Origin: Pseudoalteromonas distincta
GTDB lineage: Bacteria > Pseudomonadota > Gammaproteobacteria > Enterobacterales > Alteromonadaceae
Reading direction: 5' to 3'
NCBI RefSeq assembly: GCF_000814675.1
Contig: NZ_JWIG01000001.1
Span: 446,471 to 510,470, forward strand
Length of the DNA stretch: 64,000 bases
Shown here: one piece after another, positions 10,437-18,049 of the stretch
How the letters are laid out: each line of letters opens with the position of its first letter
How positions within the stretch are numbered: position 1 is the first letter of the stretch
Program-made: the position numbers and the translations under genes
Notes under the pieces: model-generated
Told to the model about the DNA's origin: nothing
The model's database searches: none
Seen by the model: only the letters and a program-made list of their open reading frames with translations

Positions 10437-11489
10437 TTAATCGAGAATACTAAGTTGGAAGTTTTGTTCTGGCTCGTTTTTAATCCCAACGCCTATGCCA
10501 AGTAATCTTACAGGCTGTTGTAGCCCTCGCTGGTAGGCCTTAGTAAGTAGTTGAACAAATATTTCTGTATTTAGCTCGTGATATACCTGATCGGCTGAGG
10601 TCACTACAAAATTTGCAAACTTCACCTTAACACTCAATTTATTAATACGATTTTGTAACTGCTGTTTATTAAGCCTTAAAACTAATTCCTCTAACAACCT
10701 TGGCAGCTCATCTAAGCACTCTTGCAAACTTGTTTTGTTGTACTCGTAGGTATGTTCAACACTCAGCGATTTTCTTATGCGATCTGTGGATACTTTACCA
10801 ACATACTCACCTGCACATTTTTGATATAGCGACACACCAAAATTACCCACATGTTGCTGCATCCAGTTAACGCCTTTTTCACGTACATCCTTGCCGGTAT
10901 ATAAGCCTTTTAAATTTAGCTTTTCGAGCGTTACTTTGCCCACTCCTGGAATTTTCCCCAGCGGTAATTGCGCTAAAAAGTCATCGACCTCATCAGGCAA
11001 AACGACAAATTGACCATTCGGTTTGTTTTCGTCACTGGCTATTTTGGCAATAAATTTAATCGGTGCAATACCTGCTGATGCAGTGAGCCCTGTAGCATTG
11101 TAAATATCGGCTCTTATTTGCTGTGCAATAAGTGTGGCACTGCCTTTACATGCGGTGCTGTCTGTTACATCTAGATAGGCTTCGTCTAAAGAAAGGGGTT
11201 CAATTAAGTCTGTGTAGCGGCTAAATACTTCACGTATTTGGTTTGAAGCTTCTTTGTATACAGCCATGCGCCCTGGGACAATAACTAAATCGGGGCATAA
11301 TTGTTTAGCATGATAGTTCGACATAGCCGATCGTACGCCATACTCCCTAGCTATATAGTTAGCGGTTGAGAGCACGCCTCGTCGGCTATTGCCTCCAATA
11401 GCAAGCGGTACACATGCAAGTTTTGGATTATCTCGCATTTCTACTGCTGCATAAAAGCAATCCATGTCTATGTGAATAAACTTCTTCAT
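10437..11489 (-). CDS. dinB: DNA polymerase IV (Y family)
   Basis: Error-prone translesion polymerase of 350 residues. Catalytic acidic residues are D8 (HIDMDCF) and D102-E103 (SLDEAYLD), nearly the E. coli numbering. The helix-hairpin-helix LGKIPGVGKVTLEKL and the little-finger domain follow. The C terminus (QNFQLSILD) resembles a beta-clamp binding tail. I choose the ATG at 11489; two in-frame GTG codons directly before it are possible but match the family less well. No LexA box is obvious upstream. The MITE-like repeat begins 63 bp upstream of the start. Confidence 0.95.
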   Translation of the reverse strand: MKKFIHIDMDCFYAAVEMRDNPKLACVPLAIGGNSRRGVLSTANYIAREYGVRSAMSNYHAKQLCPDLVIVPGRMAVYKEASNQIREVFSRYTDLIEPLSLDEAYLDVTDSTACKGSATLIAQQIRADIYNATGLTASAGIAPIKFIAKIASDENKPNGQFVVLPDEVDDFLAQLPLGKIPGVGKVTLEKLNLKGLYTGKDVREKGVNWMQQHVGNFGVSLYQKCAGEYVGKVSTDRIRKSLSVEHTYEYNKTSLQECLDELPRLLEELVLRLNKQQLQNRINKLSVKVKFANFVVTSADQVYHELNTEIFVQLLTKAYQRGLQQPVRLLGIGVGIKNEPEQNFQLSILD

Positions 11490-11552
11490 CACCACAACGA
11501 TAACTGGTTATTTATACAGTCATTATTATAGAATCACATGCGATAAGCAAGC

Positions 11553-11917
11553 CTAGGGCCTGTTTATCTTTCGAGGTTAAATTTGCAGCAGTATGTTTGG
11601 TATTTAGGCAAGGCAGAGCCTATGTAGTGTGGTTATTCCCCATAAACAGGCGATAACGTAGCACAAATGCCAAACATACGCTGCCCGAAGGGTTCTGCCT
11701 AGGGGCAATTTACTCTTTGTTGCCTACATGGATGTAGGTAAGGGGCGTGAGCAGGACGCGGAAGCTTTGCTCGGTTTTTACTTATTCTTACAGGGATGTA
11801 AGTCAGTAGAATAACGCAGGAGCAGTTATCGAGCCCACTAGGTCACAAACCTCGCGCCGCGATTAAATAGCCCCTAGATTGAACAAATTTTAATCCTGAA
11901 AGGTCAACAGGCCCTAG
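11553..11917. mobile_element. MITE-like element, copy A (365 bp)
   Basis: A non-coding element with terminal inverted repeats. The left end CTAGGGCCTGTT at 11553 is matched by AACAGGCCCTAG ending at 11917. Similarity continues inward for about 30 bases (left ATCTTTCGAGGTTAAATTTG against the reverse complement of the right end, ACCTTTCAGGATTAAAATTT). Ends in CTAG suggest a TA or CTAG target, as used by IS630/Tc1-like elements, though CTAG being palindromic makes the duplication ambiguous. An internal hairpin pairs 11585-11605 with 11665-11684. The right 219 bp (11699-11917) is the part shared with copy B at 15396-15613. No transposase is present, so mobility would need one elsewhere. Confidence 0.75.
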
Positions 11918-11924
11918 TTAACGA

Positions 11925-12101
11925 TTAAAAAAAGTGTTTATTATCCTCCGTTCTCTTATAACCACGTAGCCAATACATAACCTCAAATAAAAATCCTGCC
12001 AACATTAAAATGATAGCGCCAGATTCATTCCCCATCGCGTAACAGGTAAAAGAAGCTATAAAAACCAAACAAGCTAAGGACCAATTAATTATATTCTGCA
12101 T
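11925..12101 (-). CDS. Small membrane protein, 58 residues
   Basis: An unlisted short gene. The protein begins MQNIINWSLACLVFIASF and ends RTEDNKHFF. It has two likely membrane helices (about residues 6-22 and 29-45), a positively charged stretch (LRGYKR) and a charged C-terminal tail. The start ATG has AAAGG seven bases upstream on the minus strand, and the frame is closed by TAA just outside the MITE. The ribosome binding site plus the hydrophobic/charged pattern make it more than a chance ORF. I do not recognise the family. It is divergent from the thioesterase gene, and its transcription would run straight into the repeat. Confidence 0.6.
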   Translation of the reverse strand: MQNIINWSLACLVFIASFTCYAMGNESGAIILMLAGFLFEVMYWLRGYKRTEDNKHFF

Positions 12102-12265
12102 ATTTTTACCTTTGTGTGTTTTTGTGTTTGTCTGTGTAATTTAACTGTAGACCTAAAATTAAACAGGTACAATCATCTTATAAAAAAAACATGCCATTAA
12201 TTACCTTGAGCTCGTAACACCATGTTGATAATCTAAGTACTTTGAAAATCAAGGGCCAATAAATA

Positions 12266-12694
12266 ATGCAAACGTTTAAAGATCAGCACCCTATTCATAC
12301 CGATATCACCGTAGCATGGGCTGATATGGATGCGCTACAACACGTAAATAATGTAGTGTATTTACGTTACTTTGAAATAGCCCGAATCGACTTTTTAAAT
12401 AAAATAAATCTGTTCGACACAATAAGCCCAAACGGTGTGGGCCCAGTAATAAGCGAAAATAACGTTCGCTATAAACGCCCAGTAACTTTTCCCGACACAC
12501 TCACTGTAGGCGTTACAATTACAGATCTTAAAACAGATCGCTTTACCATGAACTACACCGTTTACAGCCATGCACAAAAAGCAATAACGACTACGGGTGC
12601 ATCTAAAGTTGTAATGTTTGATTTTACTACAGGGCAAAAAGCCCCAATCTCCGAGCCTCTTTTATCGGCTTTAATCAGCCATGCTCAAAACTAA
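12266..12694 (+). CDS. Acyl-CoA thioesterase, hotdog fold (4HBT type)
   Basis: Cytoplasmic single-hotdog protein of 142 residues. The motif WADMDALQHVNNVVYLRYFE near residue 19 is the catalytic/CoA-binding helix of 4HBT-type thioesterases, with Asp and the HVNN turn in place. It hydrolyses acyl-CoA thioesters; the substrate is unknown. It lies 18 bp upstream of the Tas-like reductase on the same strand, so the two probably form an operon. Confidence 0.85.
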   Translation: MQTFKDQHPIHTDITVAWADMDALQHVNNVVYLRYFEIARIDFLNKINLFDTISPNGVGPVISENNVRYKRPVTFPDTLTVGVTITDLKTDRFTMNYTVYSHAQKAITTTGASKVVMFDFTTGQKAPISEPLLSALISHAQN

Positions 12695-12712
12695 TTTAGT
12701 TAAGGAATTTTT

Positions 12713-13765
12713 ATGCAATACAACCCACTAGGTAGCAGTGGCGTAAACGTATCTCGAGTGTGCCTAGGGAGTATGACTTGGGGTAAACAAAATACTCAAA
12801 GCGACGCTGATGAACAAATAGCCTACGCGCTAGAGCAAGGCGTAAACTTTATTGATACAGCCGAAATGTATGCTGTACCTCCTTCGCCAGAGACCTATGG
12901 TAAAACCGAGGAGATTATTGGCGACTGGCTATCGCGTAATAAACAAAAACGCGGCGATGTAGTACTAGCTACAAAAATTGCAGGCAATGGATTATCGTGG
13001 GTACGTGATGGCGGCAATATTACTCGCCAAACAGTAATAGAAGCCGTGGATGATTCACTTAAGCGACTTCAAACAGACTACATTGATTTATATCAACTAC
13101 ATTGGCCAAACCGCTCTACCCCTCACTTTGGCAGACAATGGCCCGGCACTCTTAAATTTACCGATGTAAATACACAAGAGCAACAAGCTAGTATGCTTGA
13201 TATTCTAGAAGGCCTTAATGAATGTGTTAAAGCAGGTAAAATTAAGCACTGCGGTTTATCTGACGATACGCCATGGGGTATAAGCCAGTTTTTAAGTTTG
13301 GCCAAAGAGCATAACTTACCGCGTATGGTATCTATTCAAAATGAGTTTAGCTTAGCGCACGCTAAAGACTGGCCGTATTTAATAGAACAATGTGTACACG
13401 AAGATATTGCCTACTTACCGTGGTCGCCTTTAGCGGCCGGTTTATTAACGGGTAAATATCTAAATGGTGCTCGCCCAGAAGGTTCTCGTTGGACCTTCAT
13501 GCAGCGTAACGGTATTTTTAGAGATACACCCAATGCAGAGCAAGCCACTAAGCAGTATGTTGAGCTGGCTCATGCAAACAATATTACTCCAGCACAACTA
13601 GCCTTAGCATGGTGTAACCAAGTAGATGGCGTAACTTCTTCAATTATTGGGGCAACATCTATAGCTCAATTAAAGGAAGATATAGACGCATTTAGCATAA
13701 CGCTAAACGACGAAATTCTTAGTGAGATTAACACTATATTTAGAAACCACCCGATGCCTTATTAA
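12713..13765 (+). CDS. Aldo/keto reductase, Tas-like
   Basis: A 350-residue NADP(H)-dependent reductase closely patterned on E. coli Tas (LGSMTWGKQN, DTAEMYAVPPSPETYGKTE). The AKR tetrad is visible: Asp and Tyr in FIDTAEMY, Lys in LATKIAG, His in LYQLHWPNRS. The C-terminal SSIIGATSIAQLKEDI binds the cofactor. Tas was named for suppressing tyrosine auxotrophy under starvation, but the natural substrate is unclear. Probably translated from one message with the upstream thioesterase. The start has AAGGA upstream. Confidence 0.92.
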   Translation: MQYNPLGSSGVNVSRVCLGSMTWGKQNTQSDADEQIAYALEQGVNFIDTAEMYAVPPSPETYGKTEEIIGDWLSRNKQKRGDVVLATKIAGNGLSWVRDGGNITRQTVIEAVDDSLKRLQTDYIDLYQLHWPNRSTPHFGRQWPGTLKFTDVNTQEQQASMLDILEGLNECVKAGKIKHCGLSDDTPWGISQFLSLAKEHNLPRMVSIQNEFSLAHAKDWPYLIEQCVHEDIAYLPWSPLAAGLLTGKYLNGARPEGSRWTFMQRNGIFRDTPNAEQATKQYVELAHANNITPAQLALAWCNQVDGVTSSIIGATSIAQLKEDIDAFSITLNDEILSEINTIFRNHPMPY

Positions 13766-13773
13766 GCATGTAT

Positions 13774-13811
13774 GAGTTAAAAGCAGCCTTGAATGAGGTT
13801 GCTTTTAACTA
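13774..13811 (+). terminator. Hairpin downstream of Tas-like gene
   Basis: A 13-bp stem GTTAAAAGCAGCC/GGTTGCTTTTAAC with one G-T pair and an eight-base loop. The T-tract is poor, so it is a likely but not classic terminator. Confidence 0.6.
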
Positions 13812-13881
13812 AAATATTTGACCCTACTACAACCAACACTATACTTTTATTAGGTTTTCTTAATTCAACGAACATTTATCA

Positions 13882-14805
13882 ATGCTGAAAAAGGGATACT
13901 ATGCATTTTGCTTATTAATTGTATTCAACGCGCACGCCGTTGAGCAAAAAGTACAACCTCTAGAAGAGATTATTTGGCTGCAAAGTTACACGCCCCCTTT
14001 TCATATAGCTAAAAGTGAAAGCGCACCACAAGGCGGTATTTGCGACAACCTAACCGAGCAACTCATCAGAACCATAACTGATGTAAAACATACCCGCTTA
14101 ATTGTTCCTCAGCAGCGTATAAATAAATATTTAAATGAAGGAAAAAATGTATGTTTTCCGTGTGTTATTTATAAAAAAAATAATAACCAACAACTTAACT
14201 ACTCAAATCCAACAACGGTATATCCCCCATTTTCAATTATCACGACTAAAGAGCTAAAGCCACAATTAGAAGAAAAGCACGGCTCGCCTATTCACCTTAT
14301 TAATTTATTAACCGACCCGCAATATGTATACGGGCAAGCGGCTGCTCGTAAATTTACAACTAAAATTAATACAATTATTGAAAATACAAAGCGAGATAAA
14401 GAGTCTTCGTTAAGTTGGAGTAGCGAAAATGAAAGTCAGGCTGTTATAGCACGCTTGAGTCACGGCTTTTTAGACTACTCAATTGATTACCCGTTTATGG
14501 CTGATTACTTTAATAAACAAGGGGAGTATACGAATATAGAAAGTGTGCCAATTGCAGAAAATGACATTCAATTTATAAGAGGAGCAATAGGCTGTGCGGC
14601 TAAAGCACCTAATAATTTTGCAGAGCAAGCCCTTAAAAAAATTAACCGCGCATTAAAAAATAATGTACTTCAATCGCCTGAGTATCAACAAAGTCAGCAT
14701 AATTGGCTTAAAACCACCTTTACTGACTTTGATAAACACTACCAACAGCAAGTCATTAATTTTTACTTACTTGCCACTGATGCTCAAGCAAACACTGATC
14801 ATTAG
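13882..14805 (+). CDS. Periplasmic solute-binding-like protein (TIGR02285-like), orphan
   Basis: A 307-residue exported protein with a signal peptide of about 20 residues (HAVEQ junction) and a fold resembling bacterial extracellular solute-binding family 3: WLQSYTPPFHI near the N terminus, then PQGGICDNLTEQL. It matches my memory of the TIGR02285 group, marine-type proteins lacking an adjacent ABC permease; none is seen here. A transport role is therefore unproved; sensing or signalling is as likely. Two Cys in NVCFPCVIY could pair. Its last 50 bp overlap the end of the convergent FAH gene. Confidence 0.72.
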   Translation: MLKKGYYAFCLLIVFNAHAVEQKVQPLEEIIWLQSYTPPFHIAKSESAPQGGICDNLTEQLIRTITDVKHTRLIVPQQRINKYLNEGKNVCFPCVIYKKNNNQQLNYSNPTTVYPPFSIITTKELKPQLEEKHGSPIHLINLLTDPQYVYGQAAARKFTTKINTIIENTKRDKESSLSWSSENESQAVIARLSHGFLDYSIDYPFMADYFNKQGEYTNIESVPIAENDIQFIRGAIGCAAKAPNNFAEQALKKINRALKNNVLQSPEYQQSQHNWLKTTFTDFDKHYQQQVINFYLLATDAQANTDH

Positions 14806-15376
14806 CATAAAGCGCCACTGCAAAAATACTTTTAGCTGTTACCTCACCTACGCCCGACGGTGTACCTGTCATTATTACATCACCGTCTTCTAAGCTCATA
14901 AATTCACTAATTTCTTGTAAAATTGAGTCAGGGTTGTGCAGCATAAAATGAGTATCACCTCGCTGAATCACTTCATTATTAATTTTAAGTTCAAAGGTAA
15001 AGTGCTTCATTGCATCAGTTAGCGCTACAAAATCAGTTAAAATTACAGAGCCGTCGAACGCTTTAGAGCGCTCCCATGGAAGCCCTTTATTTTTTAATTT
15101 ACTTTGCACAGTACGCTTAGTTAAATCAAGGCCGAGTCCAACACCTGCAAATTTTTTATCTTTAACTACAAAACATAGCTCGGTTTCATAATGCAGCGTA
15201 TCGCCGTTGTGAGCTGCAAATAACGTATTAGTAATTGCGCTATTTGGCTTATTAAATAAAACCATTTGATCTGGCGTTTCGTTATTTAGCTCTGCAATGT
15301 GTGCTGTATAATTACGACCAACACACACTACTTTTGATGGTGTTAATTCTTCAGATACTAACTTTATTGAATGCAT
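14756..15376 (-). CDS. Fumarylacetoacetate hydrolase family protein
   Basis: A 206-residue FAH-fold enzyme of the small YcgM type. Key segments are KVVCVGRNYTAHIAE near the N terminus, the metal-ligand glutamate region TELCFVVKD, and the C-terminal MTGTPSGVGE. Members act as acylpyruvases, hydratases or decarboxylases on 2-oxo acids, needing Mg2+ or Mn2+. The 3' end overlaps the binding-protein gene tail to tail by 50 bp. Its start is about 20 bp from repeat copy B, so its promoter either lies in the repeat or it is read from the upstream kinase operon. Confidence 0.88.
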   Translation of the reverse strand: MHSIKLVSEELTPSKVVCVGRNYTAHIAELNNETPDQMVLFNKPNSAITNTLFAAHNGDTLHYETELCFVVKDKKFAGVGLGLDLTKRTVQSKLKNKGLPWERSKAFDGSVILTDFVALTDAMKHFTFELKINNEVIQRGDTHFMLHNPDSILQEISEFMSLEDGDVIMTGTPSGVGEVTAKSIFAVALYANDQCLLEHQWQVSKN

Positions 15377-15395
15377 ATAAATAATGTCTCAGTTA

Positions 15396-15613
15396 TTGGA
15401 CCTGTTGACCTTTCAGGATTAAAATTTGTTCAATCTCGGGGCTATTTAATCGCGGCGCGAGATTTGTAACCTAGTGGGCTCGATAACTGCTCCTGCGTTA
15501 TTCTACTGACTTACATCCCTGTACGAATAAGTAAAAACCGAGCAAAGCTTTCGCGTCCTGCTCACGCGCCTTACCTACATCCATGTAGGCAACAAAGAGT
15601 AAATAGTCCCTAG
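15396..15613. repeat. MITE-like repeat, copy B (inverted relative to copy A)
   Basis: About 218 bp matching the reverse complement of 11699-11917, with roughly ten differences over about 205 aligned bases by eye. It keeps the CCCTAG end at 15608-15613, but the other end has decayed to TTATTGGACCTGTT, and the additional 145 bp of copy A are absent. The hybrid kinase gene takes its TAG stop from the terminal CCCTAG, and the FAH gene begins just beyond the other end. It contains short hairpins such as CCTACAT/ATGTAGG. Confidence 0.85.
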
Positions 15614-17577
15614 CTAATAAGCGTTTCAAGTAAGCTCAAATTAATAGGTTTAAGTAAAACTCGGTCAATATTTAAATCTTTTATTTCTCTTGGATCTGGC
15701 TCTGCGCCACTTACAATCACTAAACGTAATTCAGGGTATCGTTCATTAATTTGCTGGCCTAAGTCAACGCCACGACCATCAGGTAAATGCATATCTAACA
15801 ATACCTTATTAAATTGCTGGTCGTGATTAAGTATTTGCAAACATTGTGCGCAGCTAGACGCAATGACGGTTTCAACGCCTAAACTTTCTAAAAGTAGTTG
15901 CGTAATTTGCGCTGCATCGTGGTCGTCTTCCACAAGTAAAAAGCGCTGCTTTTTCTCGGTTAAGCCATTACTACAATTTATATCTTTAGCTTGCGGTGCA
16001 TGCTCTGGCGCTACCAAGTAATCTTGCAAACATTGATATAAAGCCGCGCTATCAACAGGCTTTGGTATTACATCGTTAAAACCAAGTGCAGCAAGCTCCT
16101 CATGTATGCCTTTCATAGTAGCGGCAGTGAGCGCAATTATTGGGCCTTTGTAGCCCATTTTTCTAAGCTCTATGGTAGCTTCCTTGCCGCCCATTACAGG
16201 CATATGAATATCAATAAAAATAATATCGTAAGGCGCTTTATACGCATCTGCTATGCGTACTTTTTCAAGTGCTTGCTGGCCATGTTCGGCATAATCTACG
16301 CGCGCACCACAGGTACTGATCATATGACCAACTAGCATGCGTAAATCACGTAAATCATCAACCACTAATACTCGCCCATGCACTTTGCATGGAGCCGATT
16401 TACTTTGTAATTGTGGGGCACTACTAAAATTAAGTACTTGTCGTTCTACTTCGCTAATATCACCTGGATATACCGAAATCGTAAATGTAGAACCTTTGCC
16501 TATTTCAGAGTGCAAACTAATATCACCGTGCATACGCGCTAACAATTCAGCACATATTGCCAAACCTAAGCCTGCGCCACCTACAGAGCGTGATTCTACA
16601 TCTGCTATTTGTTCAAATGGCTTAAATATAAGTTCTTGTTTTTCAGGGGCAATGCCCATACCTGAATCTTTAATGCTAAAAAATAGCATTTCGCGATCAT
16701 CAACCCATTGCGTCCACGCATTAACAACAATTTCGCCTTTATCGGTAAATTTAACCGCATTGTTTATTAGATTTATTAAAATTTGACGAACTCTTGTTGC
16801 ATCAAGTCGTGCAACCAAAGGTAATGGCTGATGAGATTCAAAGCGCAGCGTAAGACCTTTATCAAGCACCGATACGCGCATTAGCGTGTATACATCGGCA
16901 AGCATGCTATCAAGGTTAACTTCGCTTAGGGTAAGTTCCAGTTTATCGGCTGCTATTTTAGATAAGTCGAGCACGTCGTTTAACAAGCTCAATAAGTGTT
17001 TACCATTTCGATAAATAACACCCAATTCATTTTCAGCTTGCTGACTAAAATCGCTCTGCATTAACAGTTCGGTGTAGCCTAAAATAGACGATAGAGGAGT
17101 ACGTAACTCATGGCTCAAATGAGCTAAAAATCGATCTTTTGAACGGTTTTCGGCTTCAGCTTTTAAGCGCTCTACTCTCTCGCCTTCAACATCTTTACGT
17201 GCCAAAGCATAACGAATAGCACGTGCAAAGCGGCTCGAACTCATTTCTGTTTTAATTAAGTAATCTACTGCACCGGCATCAAGCGCCGCCGAGTCTAACT
17301 CGTCGTTTGACTGCCCGGTAAGCATAATAATGGGTCCGCTAAAGCCATTGGCAATTGCTTCTTTTAATACATCTAAACCATTCGATGCACCCAAGCGGTA
17401 ATCAAGCAGGCAAATGTCGTGCTCATTTTTGCTAAGCGTTGCAATTGCCTGCTCAGGGGAGCTTATCCATTGAATGTTAAACGTGTGTGAATCCAATTGG
17501 TCCAGATAGTCGCAGGTGAGTATGTAATCATCTTCATCGTCTTCTACAAGCAGCAACTGAGTCACTTTATCTAACAT
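15610..17577 (-). CDS. Hybrid histidine kinase, REC-HisKA-HATPase-REC-REC
   Basis: A soluble 655-residue hybrid kinase with no membrane segment. Order: REC1 about 6-125 (phospho-acceptor D59 in CLLDYRLG); HisKA with H156 (HLSHELRTP); HATPase about 255-370 (N box NLINNAVKF, G1 DSGMGI, G2 GGAGLGLAI); REC2 about 402-520 (D456 in FIDIHMP); REC3 about 545-655 (D595 in LLDMHLPD). There is no HPt domain, so a partner must carry onward phosphotransfer if it is a relay. It follows the single-domain regulator by 10 bp in a five-gene minus-strand operon. The TAG stop comes from repeat copy B, but the last receiver looks complete. Confidence 0.93.
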   Translation of the reverse strand: MLDKVTQLLLVEDDEDDYILTCDYLDQLDSHTFNIQWISSPEQAIATLSKNEHDICLLDYRLGASNGLDVLKEAIANGFSGPIIMLTGQSNDELDSAALDAGAVDYLIKTEMSSSRFARAIRYALARKDVEGERVERLKAEAENRSKDRFLAHLSHELRTPLSSILGYTELLMQSDFSQQAENELGVIYRNGKHLLSLLNDVLDLSKIAADKLELTLSEVNLDSMLADVYTLMRVSVLDKGLTLRFESHQPLPLVARLDATRVRQILINLINNAVKFTDKGEIVVNAWTQWVDDREMLFFSIKDSGMGIAPEKQELIFKPFEQIADVESRSVGGAGLGLAICAELLARMHGDISLHSEIGKGSTFTISVYPGDISEVERQVLNFSSAPQLQSKSAPCKVHGRVLVVDDLRDLRMLVGHMISTCGARVDYAEHGQQALEKVRIADAYKAPYDIIFIDIHMPVMGGKEATIELRKMGYKGPIIALTAATMKGIHEELAALGFNDVIPKPVDSAALYQCLQDYLVAPEHAPQAKDINCSNGLTEKKQRFLLVEDDHDAAQITQLLLESLGVETVIASSCAQCLQILNHDQQFNKVLLDMHLPDGRGVDLGQQINERYPELRLVIVSGAEPDPREIKDLNIDRVLLKPINLSLLETLIS

Positions 17578-17587
17578 ACAATCTCCA

Positions 17588-18049
17588 TTAATCGTTAAAT
17601 GTTGTCGGTAGCTCTACAAATTCTACCCAGTATTTTCCTAGCGTTTTCATCAAATCAACCAAACCATCAAACGTTACTGGTTTTGTAATGTAAGATGCAG
17701 CACCTAAGTTATACCCTTTAACCATGTCTTCTTCTTGTTTAGACGTAGTTAATATAACAACCGGAATTCCCTTTAAGTTAGGGTTTCCTTTTATAGCTTC
17801 AAGCGCTTCACGGCCATCCATTCTAGGCATATTTAAATCAAGTAATATAAGTCCAGGACGCGGCGAAACTGCTTTGTCTTCAAACTTACCTTTACGCTCT
17901 AAATACTCAAGCAACTCAACGCCATCTTCAACAAAATGAAGCTCGTTAAGTACACGACTTTCAGCAAGGGCATCTTGTGTTAACAAACGATCATCTTCAT
18001 CGTCGTCTGCCATTAAAATAGTAATCGGTTTTACTTTTGAATAGGGCAT
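17588..18049 (-). CDS. Single-domain response regulator (Rcp1-like)
   Basis: A 153-residue receiver domain without output. Acidic pocket ADDDEDDR near residue 14, phospho-acceptor D71 (LLDLNMPRMDG), Thr in VVILTTSK, Lys in SYITKPV. The insertion between beta-2 and the phosphorylation strand (about residues 50-65) is typical of Rcp1-type partners of phytochrome-like kinases. Its ATG abuts the upstream kinase's TAA with no gap, so translation is probably coupled and the kinase is the likely phosphodonor. Confidence 0.92.
   Translation of the reverse strand: MPYSKVKPITILMADDDEDDRLLTQDALAESRVLNELHFVEDGVELLEYLERKGKFEDKAVSPRPGLILLDLNMPRMDGREALEAIKGNPNLKGIPVVILTTSKQEEDMVKGYNLGAASYITKPVTFDGLVDLMKTLGKYWVEFVELPTTFND

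Noticed and set aside
14663..14893. 76-codon plus-strand frame across the end of the binding-protein gene
   Set aside because: Alternative frame of the binding-protein gene running into the antisense of the FAH gene; no ribosome binding site.
16337..16786. 149-codon plus-strand frame antisense to the hybrid kinase
   Set aside because: Shadow of the kinase reading frame; Ser/Ile-rich translation with no motif or ribosome binding site.
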